DNA of 27,237 nucleotides from JAAYBY01 sp964654125 (GTDB lineage Bacteria; Bacillota; Clostridia; Saccharofermentanales; UBA5734): positions 1 through 27,237 of the forward strand of contig CAZZGG010000027.1 of assembly GCA_964654125.1 (NCBI GenBank). Direction: 5' to 3'. The stretch's first letter is position 1. Every line of letters starts with the position of its first letter. Below are positions 7,038-14,328 of the stretch, one piece after another. The translations under genes and the position numbers were made by a program. Under the pieces are notes generated by a model that worked only from the letters and a program-made list of their open reading frames with translations, was not told where the DNA came from and ran no database searches.

Positions 7038-9194
7038 ATGCATAACAAAGACACATCATTGACCAGATTAAATTACCAGATAGCCCAGTTGGGTTGTGCT
7101 TCCTGCGCCAGCAAGATTGAAGATTCTCTTAGCCGTCTGGACGGGGTGCGCCAGGTCAGGCTTGATTTTGCCACAGCTGAGCTAAAAATAGATCTAGCTG
7201 ATGGTCAAACTGCCGGCGGCATGAAAGAAAGAGTCCAGGCCATCGTCAGCAGTATTGAAAAAGATGCCCAATTGCTTGATCTGGATCAGCCGGCCCTGCC
7301 GGCAGGCCTGGGCCGTGCTATCTGGCACAATAAGACGATCTGGCGGCTTTTGACTGGGCTTTTCCTGCTCGTCCTGCCCTGGGCAGGCGGCTTTTCGCTC
7401 TGGCCGGCCCGGGTGCTCTGGCTCCTGGCCTACCTGCTGCTGGGTTATGATGTGCTTTGGGCTGCCGGCCGCCGCATCTGGCAAAGACAGTGGTTTGATG
7501 AAAACTTTCTCATGGCCCTGGCCACCCTGGGCGCGCTGGCGATCGGCGATTTTCCTGAAGCTGTGGCTGTCATGCTTTTTTACCAGACTGGTGAATTCTT
7601 TCAGGATCTGGCGGTTGACCATTCCCGCCGTTCGGTCAAAGCTCTTTTGGCAATCCGGCCTGACAGTGCTTTGCGCATTTTAGAAGCCGGTGTTGAAGAG
7701 GTTACACCAGGGCAGGTTCTGGTTGGCGAGAGCATTTTGATCAGACCGGGCGACCGCGTGGCTCTGGACAGTATTGTTACTGAAGGCCGCTCAGAACTGG
7801 ATACATCCGCCTTGACCGGTGAAAGCCAGCCTCTGGCAGTCCAACCCGGTACAGAGATCAGGGCTGGATCGATCAATGGCAGCGGCCTCTTGACAGCCCG
7901 GGTCATCCGGCCAGAGGCTGAATCATCAGTCAGCCGCATCCTCCAGCTGGTGGAAGAAGCAGCTGCCGGCAAGGCCCCCACCGAAAAATTTATCAGCCGC
8001 TTTGCCGCCTACTACACCCCTGTCATGGTGCTCCTGGCTTTGGCTTTGGCCTTTATCCCGCCCTTAATCCTGAGCCAGCCCCTGGCAGACTGGGTCTATA
8101 AGGCTTTGATCCTGCTGGTTATCTCCTGCCCCTGTGCCCTGGTTATTTCAATTCCCCTGGGTTACTTTGCTGGGATCGGCCGGGCTTCGGCCAATGGTAT
8201 CCTGGTTAAAGGTGGCCAGTATCTGGATAAACTGGCTGCCATAAAGACAATAGCTTGGGACAAGACCGGGACTTTGACAGACGGTTCTTATTTAGTGCAC
8301 AGGATCTATCCCGCCAGAGCAGGCGAGGAAGATCAGGTCCTGGAGCTGGCCGCTCTGGCGGAACATGGTTCCTCCCATCCGCTGGCCCGCTCAATCTTGC
8401 AAGCCTGGCAGGAAAGAACTGGCCGACCGCTCAGTGTTGAGCGGATCAGCAGCAGTCAGCATCTGCCGGGGCTGGGCTTAGAAGCCAAGATTGATGGCCG
8501 GCAGATCTTTTTGGGCAACCGTCAATTGATGGAAAAATCCCAAATCCTGCTGCCGGATGAACTGGGCCTGGAGTTGGAAAAAAAGAGCACGGTGCTTTAT
8601 CTGGCTGTGGCCGGCCGTTATGCCGGACTGCTGGAGATGAGCGACAGATTGCGTCCCAATGCCAAAAAGACCTTGACAGCTTTAAAAAAGCTGGGCGTGA
8701 CAGAGCATGTCCTGCTCAGTGGTGACCAGCCGGAAAGAGTTGCTGCGCTTGCCGCTGCGGCCGGCATGGATGACCAGCAGGGCGGTCTCCTGCCAGAAGA
8801 AAAAGTTCAGGCCTTAAAGGATCTGATCGAATTGGGCCGGGCCCGGCTGCCTGTGGCCTATGTCGGTGATGGCATCAATGATACACCAATCCTGGCCAGC
8901 GCTGATCTGGCGGTGGCCCTGGGTGGAGGCAGCGATGCCGCCCTGGAGACTGCCGATATTATTCTAGTTGGTGACGATCTGGCCAAACTGCCACCAGCGA
9001 TTGGCCTGGCAAGAAAAACAGGGCGGATCGTGCGGCAAAACATCACGATCGCCCTGGGTTTTAAGTTTGTGATCTTCCTTTTAGCTCTGGCCGGCTATAG
9101 TGGTATCTGGCAGGCCGTCTTTGCTGATGTGGGAGTCACCTTGCTGGCAGTGCTCAACTCCCTGCGTATCCTGCATTACGGCAAAAAGCCCTAA
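7038..9194 (+). CDS. Zn/Cd/Pb-type P-type ATPase exporter
   Basis: A heavy-metal (P1B) ATPase that pumps divalent soft metals out across the cytoplasmic membrane using ATP. Domains in order: N-terminal metal-binding HMA domain with GCASCA near residue 17, membrane segments, actuator domain with TGES (LTGESQPL), the transmembrane CPC motif in SCPCALVIS (about 364), phosphorylation motif DKTGTLT (about 408), HP motif in SSHPLA, and GDGINDTP in the hinge. The last membrane pair holds ADVGVTLLAVLNS, whose Asp marks the ZntA/CadA subgroup rather than copper pumps. At 718 residues it is full length. ATG 7038 is chosen because AAGGCGGAG gives good spacing; ATG 7032 is too close. The gene is co-transcribed with the ArsR repressor. 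CadA or ZntA would both be apt names; the exact metal is not decided by sequence. Confidence 0.95.
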   Translation: MHNKDTSLTRLNYQIAQLGCASCASKIEDSLSRLDGVRQVRLDFATAELKIDLADGQTAGGMKERVQAIVSSIEKDAQLLDLDQPALPAGLGRAIWHNKTIWRLLTGLFLLVLPWAGGFSLWPARVLWLLAYLLLGYDVLWAAGRRIWQRQWFDENFLMALATLGALAIGDFPEAVAVMLFYQTGEFFQDLAVDHSRRSVKALLAIRPDSALRILEAGVEEVTPGQVLVGESILIRPGDRVALDSIVTEGRSELDTSALTGESQPLAVQPGTEIRAGSINGSGLLTARVIRPEAESSVSRILQLVEEAAAGKAPTEKFISRFAAYYTPVMVLLALALAFIPPLILSQPLADWVYKALILLVISCPCALVISIPLGYFAGIGRASANGILVKGGQYLDKLAAIKTIAWDKTGTLTDGSYLVHRIYPARAGEEDQVLELAALAEHGSSHPLARSILQAWQERTGRPLSVERISSSQHLPGLGLEAKIDGRQIFLGNRQLMEKSQILLPDELGLELEKKSTVLYLAVAGRYAGLLEMSDRLRPNAKKTLTALKKLGVTEHVLLSGDQPERVAALAAAAGMDDQQGGLLPEEKVQALKDLIELGRARLPVAYVGDGINDTPILASADLAVALGGGSDAALETADIILVGDDLAKLPPAIGLARKTGRIVRQNITIALGFKFVIFLLALAGYSGIWQAVFADVGVTLLAVLNSLRILHYGKKP

Positions 9195-9202
9195 GCTTTT
9201 TT
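9183..9202. terminator. Possible bidirectional terminator over two stop codons
   Basis: AAAAAGC / GCTTTTT forms a 7-bp hairpin (9183-9189 with 9195-9201) around a CCTAA loop, with A-run on one side and T-run on the other, so it can act in both directions. The convergent stop codons of the P-type ATPase (TAA 9192-9194) and the flavoprotein (TAG, minus strand, 9191-9193) both lie in the loop. The stem has only two G:C pairs, so it is probably weak. Confidence 0.5.
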
Positions 9203-10060
9203 ACGCTCGCGGACATAGGCGGCAACCGCCACACCGGCCTTGGCACCTTCACCGACAGCCACAGCTACCTGTAATAGTCCGCCTGTGCAATCACCGGCGG
9301 CGTAAAGGCCGGGCAGGTTGGTGGCCTGGTTTTCATCGGCAAAGATTTTCTTGCCATCATTTTCCAGGCCCAGCTTAAGGGCCAGATCCAGAGCTGAGGC
9401 TGTGCCTTCTGCGACAAAGACACCATCAACTGCCAGCTGGTCTGAATCAACTAGGACCAGCTGGCTGACTTTTGTCTCGTCGCCGGCAATATGACTGATT
9501 TTTTCAGTTCTCAGTTCAAAATCAGCGGCTGGACTGCCCTGATACTCCCTGCCATTGGTTAGCAGATAGACCTTGCTGGCAAATGCTTTCAGTTCACTGG
9601 CTTCCTTAAAGGCATAATCACCATTGCCAATCACAGCCACTGTTTTGCCCCGGTAGAAAAAACCGTCGCAGGTGGCGCAATAACTGACACCACGGCCTTC
9701 ATATTCGGCCAGGCCCTTGATCCTGACTTTTTTACGGGGCATGCCGGTGGCCAGCACCAGACTTAAGGTTTCATAGGACTGGCTGGCCGTTTCCACCACA
9801 AAGTGGTCCAGCCAGCGCACTGCTGTGACCTCATCATGACTGATGACAGCACCAAGACGTTCGGCCTGTTTAAGGCCCCTTTCCAGCAGTTCGGGACCGC
9901 TGAGGGGCTCGACAAAACCATAATAGTTCTCCAGCTCCCTGGTCTTGCCCAGGTCGCCACTGTCGCGACCGATCAAAAGGACACTGAGGCCGGCCCGGAC
10001 AGCATAAATTGCTGCCGAGACGCCAGCCGGGCCATGACCAATGATTATAGAGTCATACAT
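9191..10060 (-). CDS. Thioredoxin-reductase-like flavoprotein
   Basis: A pyridine-nucleotide-disulfide oxidoreductase of the low-molecular-weight thioredoxin reductase type, about 289 residues. It has the N-terminal FAD motif IIIGHGPAGVSAA, the redox-active CATC at about residues 128-131, and the C-terminal FAD motif GLYAAGDCTGG. The second dinucleotide motif is present as VIGNGDYA, but the HRRxxxR segment that binds the NADPH 2'-phosphate is missing (LLTNGREYQG instead). The electron donor may therefore be NADH or reduced ferredoxin, as in clostridial ferredoxin-linked thioredoxin reductases; this is inference. ATG 10060 follows GAGGTG by six bases; a GTG at 10069 overlaps the hcp stop codon. 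The gene is directly downstream of hcp and probably translated with it. It may reduce thioredoxin or serve as an Hcp partner. Confidence 0.88.
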   Translation of the reverse strand: MYDSIIIGHGPAGVSAAIYAVRAGLSVLLIGRDSGDLGKTRELENYYGFVEPLSGPELLERGLKQAERLGAVISHDEVTAVRWLDHFVVETASQSYETLSLVLATGMPRKKVRIKGLAEYEGRGVSYCATCDGFFYRGKTVAVIGNGDYAFKEASELKAFASKVYLLTNGREYQGSPAADFELRTEKISHIAGDETKVSQLVLVDSDQLAVDGVFVAEGTASALDLALKLGLENDGKKIFADENQATNLPGLYAAGDCTGGLLQVAVAVGEGAKAGVAVAAYVRERKKA

Positions 10061-10065
10061 CAGGT

Positions 10066-11670
10066 TCACCTCAAAATTGTCGCCAGGTCCGCCTCGGCAT
10101 TAGTGACCGGACGGATACCAAACTGGCTGGTCAGGACATCCAGGACCGCTGGTGAGACAAAGGCTGGCAGAGTTGGTCCGAGCAGGATGTTCTTGACTCC
10201 TAAAGAGAGCAGGGTCAGAAGGACACAGATGGCTTTTTGTTCATACCAGGATATGTTGAGAGTTAAGGGCAGTGAATTAATGTCAGTCGAGAAAGCCTCC
10301 GCCAGGGCCACTGCCACCTTGATGGCTGAATAGGAATCATTGCACTGGCCCATGTCCATAATGCGCGGGAAGGGCCCGATCTTGCCCAGATCCATGTCAT
10401 TGAAGCGGTATTTACCGCAGGCCAGGGTCAGGACCAGGGTGTCATCCGGTGTGGCCGCCACAAAATCTGTGTAATAGTTGCGGCCCGGCTTGGCTCCGTC
10501 GCAGCCACCCACCAGGAAAATATGGCGCAGGGCACCTGATTTGACAGCCGCGATAACATCGCCTGCTGCTGCCAGGACTGCATCATGGCCAAAACCGGTC
10601 AGCAGGCTGCTGCCGCCATTAATGCCCTGCATGGTGACTGTCTCCTGATAACCACCCAGTTCAAGAGCCTTTTTTATCACTGGAGTGAAGTCCTTGCCAT
10701 AGGGTGTTTCCGGGATATGGGTCAGGCCGGGATAACCAACAACTGAAGTTGTGAAGACCCGGTCAGCATAATTGGCCCGGGGTGGCATCAGGCAGTTGGT
10801 GGTGAAGAGGAATGCACCTGGTACATCGGCGAACTCTTTTTGCTGGTTCTGCCAGGCCGTGCCGAAGTTGCCTTTCAGATGAGGGTATTCATGCAGCTGG
10901 GGATAGCCGTGAGCTGGCAGCATCTCACCGTGTGTGTAGATGTTGATGCCCTTGCCGGCGGTCTGATCCAGCAGGCGTTTAAGATCCAGCAGGTCGTGGC
11001 CTGTGATGACGATAAAGGGACCTGGTTCTATCTGCATGGTCACATCAGTGGGCCGGGGATGGCCGTAGGAGCTAGTGTTGGCCTGGTCCAGCAACTCCAT
11101 GCAGCGGTAATTATCCAGACCAAACTGCTGGATGATCTCAAGCCAGGCGGCGACACTGTGATCAGTGCCGACATTACGCATACCGGCGAAGAGAGCTGCG
11201 TTGACTGTCTCATCCTGATAGCCCAGCACATAGGCATGGTGGGCATAGGCGGCCATGCCGCGCAGGCCCAAAAGCAGCAGGGTGCGCAGGGCCACAACAT
11301 CAGGGTCACCCTGGAAAAGGTCCTTGCCCCGGGTGATCACATTCTGGTAGCCGGCGCCACAGCAGGTGCCGCAGCCGTCGTTTTCGGCCAGATACTGCTC
11401 AGATTCCTGTTCGATCAGGTCGATTAAGGCCTTGACATCAGTATCGTCAAAATTGACATTGGTAATGGTCATGAAAAGACCTTCCATCATCAACTCAACT
11501 GCGTGCTCGGTCAATTCCTGACCTTCGGATAGAAGAGCCAGCCTGATTAAAGCTACTGTCAAATCGTCTTGTAAATCAGAAGTAGAGGGCTGCTTGCCAC
11601 AGACACCAACCCTGGTGCAGGCGATGCCACCTGCTGTTTGTTCGCATTGAAAGCAAAACATATTATTCAT
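10066..11670 (-). CDS. hcp: Hybrid cluster protein (hydroxylamine reductase)
   Basis: Hcp is a cytoplasmic iron-sulfur protein with a hybrid [4Fe-2S-2O] cluster. The family reduces hydroxylamine in vitro and has NO reductase activity in vivo. The 534-residue product has the N-terminal cluster cysteines C6, C9, C18 and C24 (spacing Cx2Cx8Cx5C, the class I pattern), and the C-terminal hybrid-cluster region with VGGCDGAKPGRNYY, TLACGKYRFN and MGQCNDSYSA. ATG 11670 has GGAGG ten bases upstream; ATG 11661 is a close alternative. A perfect -10 hexamer (TATAAT, minus strand, 11712-11717) lies upstream with no good -35, which suggests an activator. The divergent Crp/Fnr gene is the obvious candidate. 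Confidence 0.97.
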   Translation of the reverse strand: MNNMFCFQCEQTAGGIACTRVGVCGKQPSTSDLQDDLTVALIRLALLSEGQELTEHAVELMMEGLFMTITNVNFDDTDVKALIDLIEQESEQYLAENDGCGTCCGAGYQNVITRGKDLFQGDPDVVALRTLLLLGLRGMAAYAHHAYVLGYQDETVNAALFAGMRNVGTDHSVAAWLEIIQQFGLDNYRCMELLDQANTSSYGHPRPTDVTMQIEPGPFIVITGHDLLDLKRLLDQTAGKGINIYTHGEMLPAHGYPQLHEYPHLKGNFGTAWQNQQKEFADVPGAFLFTTNCLMPPRANYADRVFTTSVVGYPGLTHIPETPYGKDFTPVIKKALELGGYQETVTMQGINGGSSLLTGFGHDAVLAAAGDVIAAVKSGALRHIFLVGGCDGAKPGRNYYTDFVAATPDDTLVLTLACGKYRFNDMDLGKIGPFPRIMDMGQCNDSYSAIKVAVALAEAFSTDINSLPLTLNISWYEQKAICVLLTLLSLGVKNILLGPTLPAFVSPAVLDVLTSQFGIRPVTNAEADLATILR

Positions 11671-11711
11671 CTAATACATACCTCCATCGCATGATTATTT
11701 ATTCCCTTGAT

Positions 11712-11717
11712 ATTATA
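11712..11717 (-). promoter_or_regulatory. Candidate -10 element of hcp
   Basis: TATAAT on the minus strand, 41 bases before the hcp ATG. At the expected -35 distance the sequence is TGGCAG, a poor match, so basal strength should be low without an activator. Predicted start is near 11705, which would place the 16-bp palindrome centre about 86 bases upstream. Confidence 0.4.
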
Positions 11718-11741
11718 TAGGTAAAAGCACACTGCTGCCAG

Positions 11742-11769
11742 TTGTCTTCCTGGGCTATTGTAATATAAT
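11742..11769 (+). promoter_or_regulatory. Candidate promoter of the Crp/Fnr gene
   Basis: TTGTCT (11742-11747), a 16-base spacer and a perfect TATAAT (11764-11769) on the plus strand. Transcription would begin near 11776, so the palindrome at 11784-11799 would lie just after the start site, a position typical of repression. Confidence 0.55.
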
Positions 11770-11783
11770 AATAAGGGTGAAAC

Positions 11784-11799
11784 TGTTGCCATGGCAACA
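11784..11799. promoter_or_regulatory. Perfect 16-bp palindrome, likely Crp/Fnr-family operator
   Basis: TGTTGCCATGGCAACA is identical to its own reverse complement. It lies between the divergent hcp and Crp/Fnr genes and has the two-fold symmetry and size of a Crp/Fnr operator, but differs from the FNR (TTGATnnnnATCAA) and CRP consensus sequences. Its place after the regulator's promoter fits autorepression; its distance from hcp also allows class I activation. It contains an in-frame ATG (11791) that is probably not the start of the regulator. Confidence 0.7.
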
Positions 11800-11814
11800 A
11801 CGAAAGAGGTTTGT

Positions 11815-12516
11815 ATGGAAAAATGGCTGCCCTTTCTGGCCCAAACGCAGCTTTTTGCTGGTCTGGACCAGGAAAAAATCGCAGCAATCCTGCCCTGTCT
11901 AGCAGCTAGCAGCCGCAGTTATGCCAAAGGTGACCTGATTTGTCTGGCAGGCAGTAAACAGGACATGATCGGCCTGGTTTTGGCGGGTGCTGTCATGGTG
12001 CAAAAAGAGGACAGCGCCGGCAACAGGGCGGTGATTGATGTCCTGGCCCAAGGAGAGCTTTTTGGTGAAGCTGCCGCTTTTGCCGGGGATGGAAAATGGC
12101 CCGGCACAGTGCTGGCAGCCAGCAACAGTGCCATCTTGTTCATCCCGGCTGATAGGATTACCGAGCAGTGCAACAAGGCTTGCTTGCACCATCAGAGGAT
12201 TGTGCGTAATATGCTGCAGATCCTGGCCGGCAAGACTTTGCACATGAACCGGCAGATAAGTTTCATGAAGCGCAAGGGCATGCGGGAAAAGCTGGCAGCC
12301 TACCTGCACGACCAGTACCGCCAAAGCGGCAGCAGAACCTTTCACACCAGCATGAACAGGGAAGCCCTGGCTGATTACCTGGGTGTATCCCGCCCTTCCA
12401 TGTCCCGCGAACTGAGCCGCATGAAAAACGACGGCCTGATCGATTACTATAAATCATCTTTCAGTGTGCTTGATCCGGAAAGGCTGCAGCAGGTGCTGCA
12501 GCAAAGCAGCCGCTGA
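11815..12516 (+). CDS. Crp/Fnr-family transcription regulator
   Basis: A 233-residue regulator with an N-terminal cyclic-nucleotide-binding-like sensor domain (about 10-120), a long dimer helix (about 120-150) and a C-terminal winged helix whose recognition helix reads GVSRPSMSREL. The sensor has four Cys (28, 43, 119, 123), but not in the FNR arrangement for an oxygen-sensing [4Fe-4S] cluster, so the signal is unknown; a haem or NO signal is possible by analogy with HcpR-type regulators of hcp. ATG 11815 is chosen because AAAGAGG lies five bases upstream; ATG 11791 sits in the operator. It is divergent from hcp, which it probably controls, and 37 bp upstream of serS, which may be read from the same transcript. 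Confidence 0.9.
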   Translation: MEKWLPFLAQTQLFAGLDQEKIAAILPCLAASSRSYAKGDLICLAGSKQDMIGLVLAGAVMVQKEDSAGNRAVIDVLAQGELFGEAAAFAGDGKWPGTVLAASNSAILFIPADRITEQCNKACLHHQRIVRNMLQILAGKTLHMNRQISFMKRKGMREKLAAYLHDQYRQSGSRTFHTSMNREALADYLGVSRPSMSRELSRMKNDGLIDYYKSSFSVLDPERLQQVLQQSSR

Positions 12517-12553
12517 AACAGCCAAGGCAGTCCAGACCATTGAGGAGGAAGAT

Positions 12554-13846
12554 ATGTTAGACATCAACCTGATCAGGCAAGAGCCAGAGCTTGTTGCCGC
12601 AAAACTGGCCAAGAGGGGGTACACAGTTGATTTCACTGAGTTTTTAGCCCAGGATCAAAAAAGGCGCCAGATTATCCATGCCACTGAACAGCAAAAGGCC
12701 AAAAGGAACAAGACATCGGCTCAAATTCCTGTTTTGAAAAAGCAAAAGCAGGATGTGACAGATCTGCTTTTAGAAATGAAACAGCTCAGTGACCAGATCA
12801 AACAAAATGACGAGGAATTAGCTGAGCTGTCTGCCCGGCAGCAGCAGTTTCTAGAAAGGCTGCCTAATCTGCCGGCTGATGATGTGCTGGCCGGCGGCAA
12901 GGAAAACAACCAGGTGATCCAGCTTACAGGTGAAAAACCAGTCTTTGACTTTACGCCCCAGCACCATGTCGATTTGTGTGAAAAACTGGGCCTGATTGAT
13001 TATAAGCGCGGTGCTCTTTTGGGTGGCAGCGGTTTTTGGCTCTATCGCGGCCTGGGTGCCCGCCTGGAATGGGCCCTGCTCAGTTTCTTTATGGATGAGC
13101 ACCTGGCTGATGGCTATGAAATGATTCTGCCGCCCCATATCCTAAACTGGCAGTGTGGTTATACAGCCGGCCAGTTCCCTAAGTTTGCTGATGATATCTT
13201 CCAGCTGCGGCCCGAAGCCGGCCAGGAGTTCAGCCACTTTCTCCTGCCCACCTCAGAAACTGCCCTGGTTAATCTGCACCGAGATGAAATTCTGGCTCAG
13301 AATGATCTACCCTTGAAATATTTTGCCTACACGCCTTGTTTTCGCAAAGAAGCCGGCAGTTACCGGGCTGAGGAGCGGGGCATGATCCGGGGCCACCAGT
13401 TCAATAAGGTGGAGATCTTCCAATACACCAGGCCGGACCAGGCACCGGCCGCGCTTGAAGAACTGGTCAGCAAGGCTGCCCGGCTGGTGGAAAAGCTGGG
13501 CTTGCATTTTCGGGTCAGCAAGCTGGCCGCAGGCGACTGCAGTGACTCCATGCGCACCACCTATGATATTGAAATCTGGATTCCCAGTATGAATGATTAC
13601 AAGGAGGTCAGCTCCGCATCAGATGCCGGTGATTACCAGGCCCGGCGCGGCAACATCCGTTACCGGGATGAGCAAACCGGCAAGCCGGTTTTTGTCAACA
13701 CACTTAATGCCTCGGGCCTGGCGACCAGCCGCATTTTCCCGGCCATCGTGGAGCAAAATCAGCAAAAAGATGGCTCCGTCCTTATTCCGCAAGTGCTGCG
13801 CGGCTACCTGGGCGGCTTGGAAAAGCTGACTTTGTCGGGCCGGTGA
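12554..13846 (+). CDS. serS: Seryl-tRNA synthetase
   Basis: A class II aminoacyl-tRNA synthetase that charges tRNA-Ser with serine. The 430-residue product starts MLDINLIRQEPELV, then has the long antiparallel coiled-coil arm typical of SerRS (about 25-105) and the catalytic domain. Motif 2 is TPCFRKEAGSYRAEERGMIRGHQF; in pieces the family residues CFR, EAG and the GxIRxHQF loop are present. Motif 3 is GLATSRIFPAIVEQNQQ and DGSVLIPQVLRGYLGG, with the ATP-binding Arg kept. ATG 12554 lies five bases after GAGGAGGA. The motif 2 loop (SYRAEERG in place of the common SAGRDTRG) and motif 3 (GLATSRI instead of GLAVGRT) are divergent, which may indicate the second, SerS2-like clade. Another serS elsewhere in the genome cannot be excluded. 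Confidence 0.95.
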   Translation: MLDINLIRQEPELVAAKLAKRGYTVDFTEFLAQDQKRRQIIHATEQQKAKRNKTSAQIPVLKKQKQDVTDLLLEMKQLSDQIKQNDEELAELSARQQQFLERLPNLPADDVLAGGKENNQVIQLTGEKPVFDFTPQHHVDLCEKLGLIDYKRGALLGGSGFWLYRGLGARLEWALLSFFMDEHLADGYEMILPPHILNWQCGYTAGQFPKFADDIFQLRPEAGQEFSHFLLPTSETALVNLHRDEILAQNDLPLKYFAYTPCFRKEAGSYRAEERGMIRGHQFNKVEIFQYTRPDQAPAALEELVSKAARLVEKLGLHFRVSKLAAGDCSDSMRTTYDIEIWIPSMNDYKEVSSASDAGDYQARRGNIRYRDEQTGKPVFVNTLNASGLATSRIFPAIVEQNQQKDGSVLIPQVLRGYLGGLEKLTLSGR

Positions 13847-13852
13847 GCTTGA

Positions 13853-13881
13853 TTGTTAGTACTGGCTGTTCATGTTAAAAT
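13853..13881 (+). promoter_or_regulatory. Candidate promoter for the NUDIX-yigZ-yebC row
   Basis: TTGTTA (13853-13858), a 17-base spacer and TAAAAT (13876-13881) lie between serS and the NUDIX gene. The predicted start near 13888 leaves the AAAGGAGG ribosome site at 13891-13898 within the transcript. No terminator was seen after serS, so read-through from serS is also possible. Confidence 0.55.
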
Positions 13882-13905
13882 AGAAGCAGCAAAGGAGGTC
13901 GGGCC

Positions 13906-14328
13906 ATGCTGGTACGTAACTGTTCTGGTGGTGTAGTTTTTTCCGGCGAAGAAGTCTTGTTGCTGATGAATGAAAAACATGAATGGGTTTTTCCCAAAGG
14001 TGTGATCCGCAGCGGTGAGTTTCCAGATGAGGTGGCTGTCAGAAGAGTTGAATTTGAAGCTGGAGTCAAGGCAAAAATAGTGTCTTCGGCTGGCCGAACC
14101 AATTACGAGTTTTATTCTATTTCACGTCAACGGCCAGTCTGTAATAAGATTATCTGGTATATTATGGCAACGGAGCAAAAGGATAGCCAGCCCAACGAAA
14201 CCCTGGGTTTTCAAAAGAGTGGATTCTTCCCCTTTGATAAAGCCTTGGAGCTGGTCACCTACAGTCAGGATAAATCGCTCCTGCAGATATCCTATCAAAA
14301 ATACAAGGAGCTGGTTGCATTAAATTAA
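13906..14328 (+). CDS. NUDIX-fold protein with altered catalytic residues
   Basis: A 140-residue protein with a NUDIX hydrolase fold: GGVVFSGEEVLLL forms the first strands, then EWVFPKG leads into the NUDIX box. Family enzymes cleave nucleoside diphosphates linked to another group, using metal held by the Glu residues of GX5EX7REUXEEXGU. Here the box runs from G32 to V54 and keeps G32, E38, R46, E51 and G53, but the second position of RE is Arg (R47) and the first Glu of EE is Phe (F50). Two of the three usual metal-binding Glu residues are therefore missing, so hydrolysis may be lost or changed. ATG 13906 follows AAAGGAGG. The 3' end overlaps the probable start of yigZ. Confidence 0.85.
   Translation: MLVRNCSGGVVFSGEEVLLLMNEKHEWVFPKGVIRSGEFPDEVAVRRVEFEAGVKAKIVSSAGRTNYEFYSISRQRPVCNKIIWYIMATEQKDSQPNETLGFQKSGFFPFDKALELVTYSQDKSLLQISYQKYKELVALN

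Noticed and set aside
10840..11427. 195-codon open frame on the plus strand
   Set aside because: It is antisense to hcp, whose protein matches the family throughout; no family resemblance in the antisense product.
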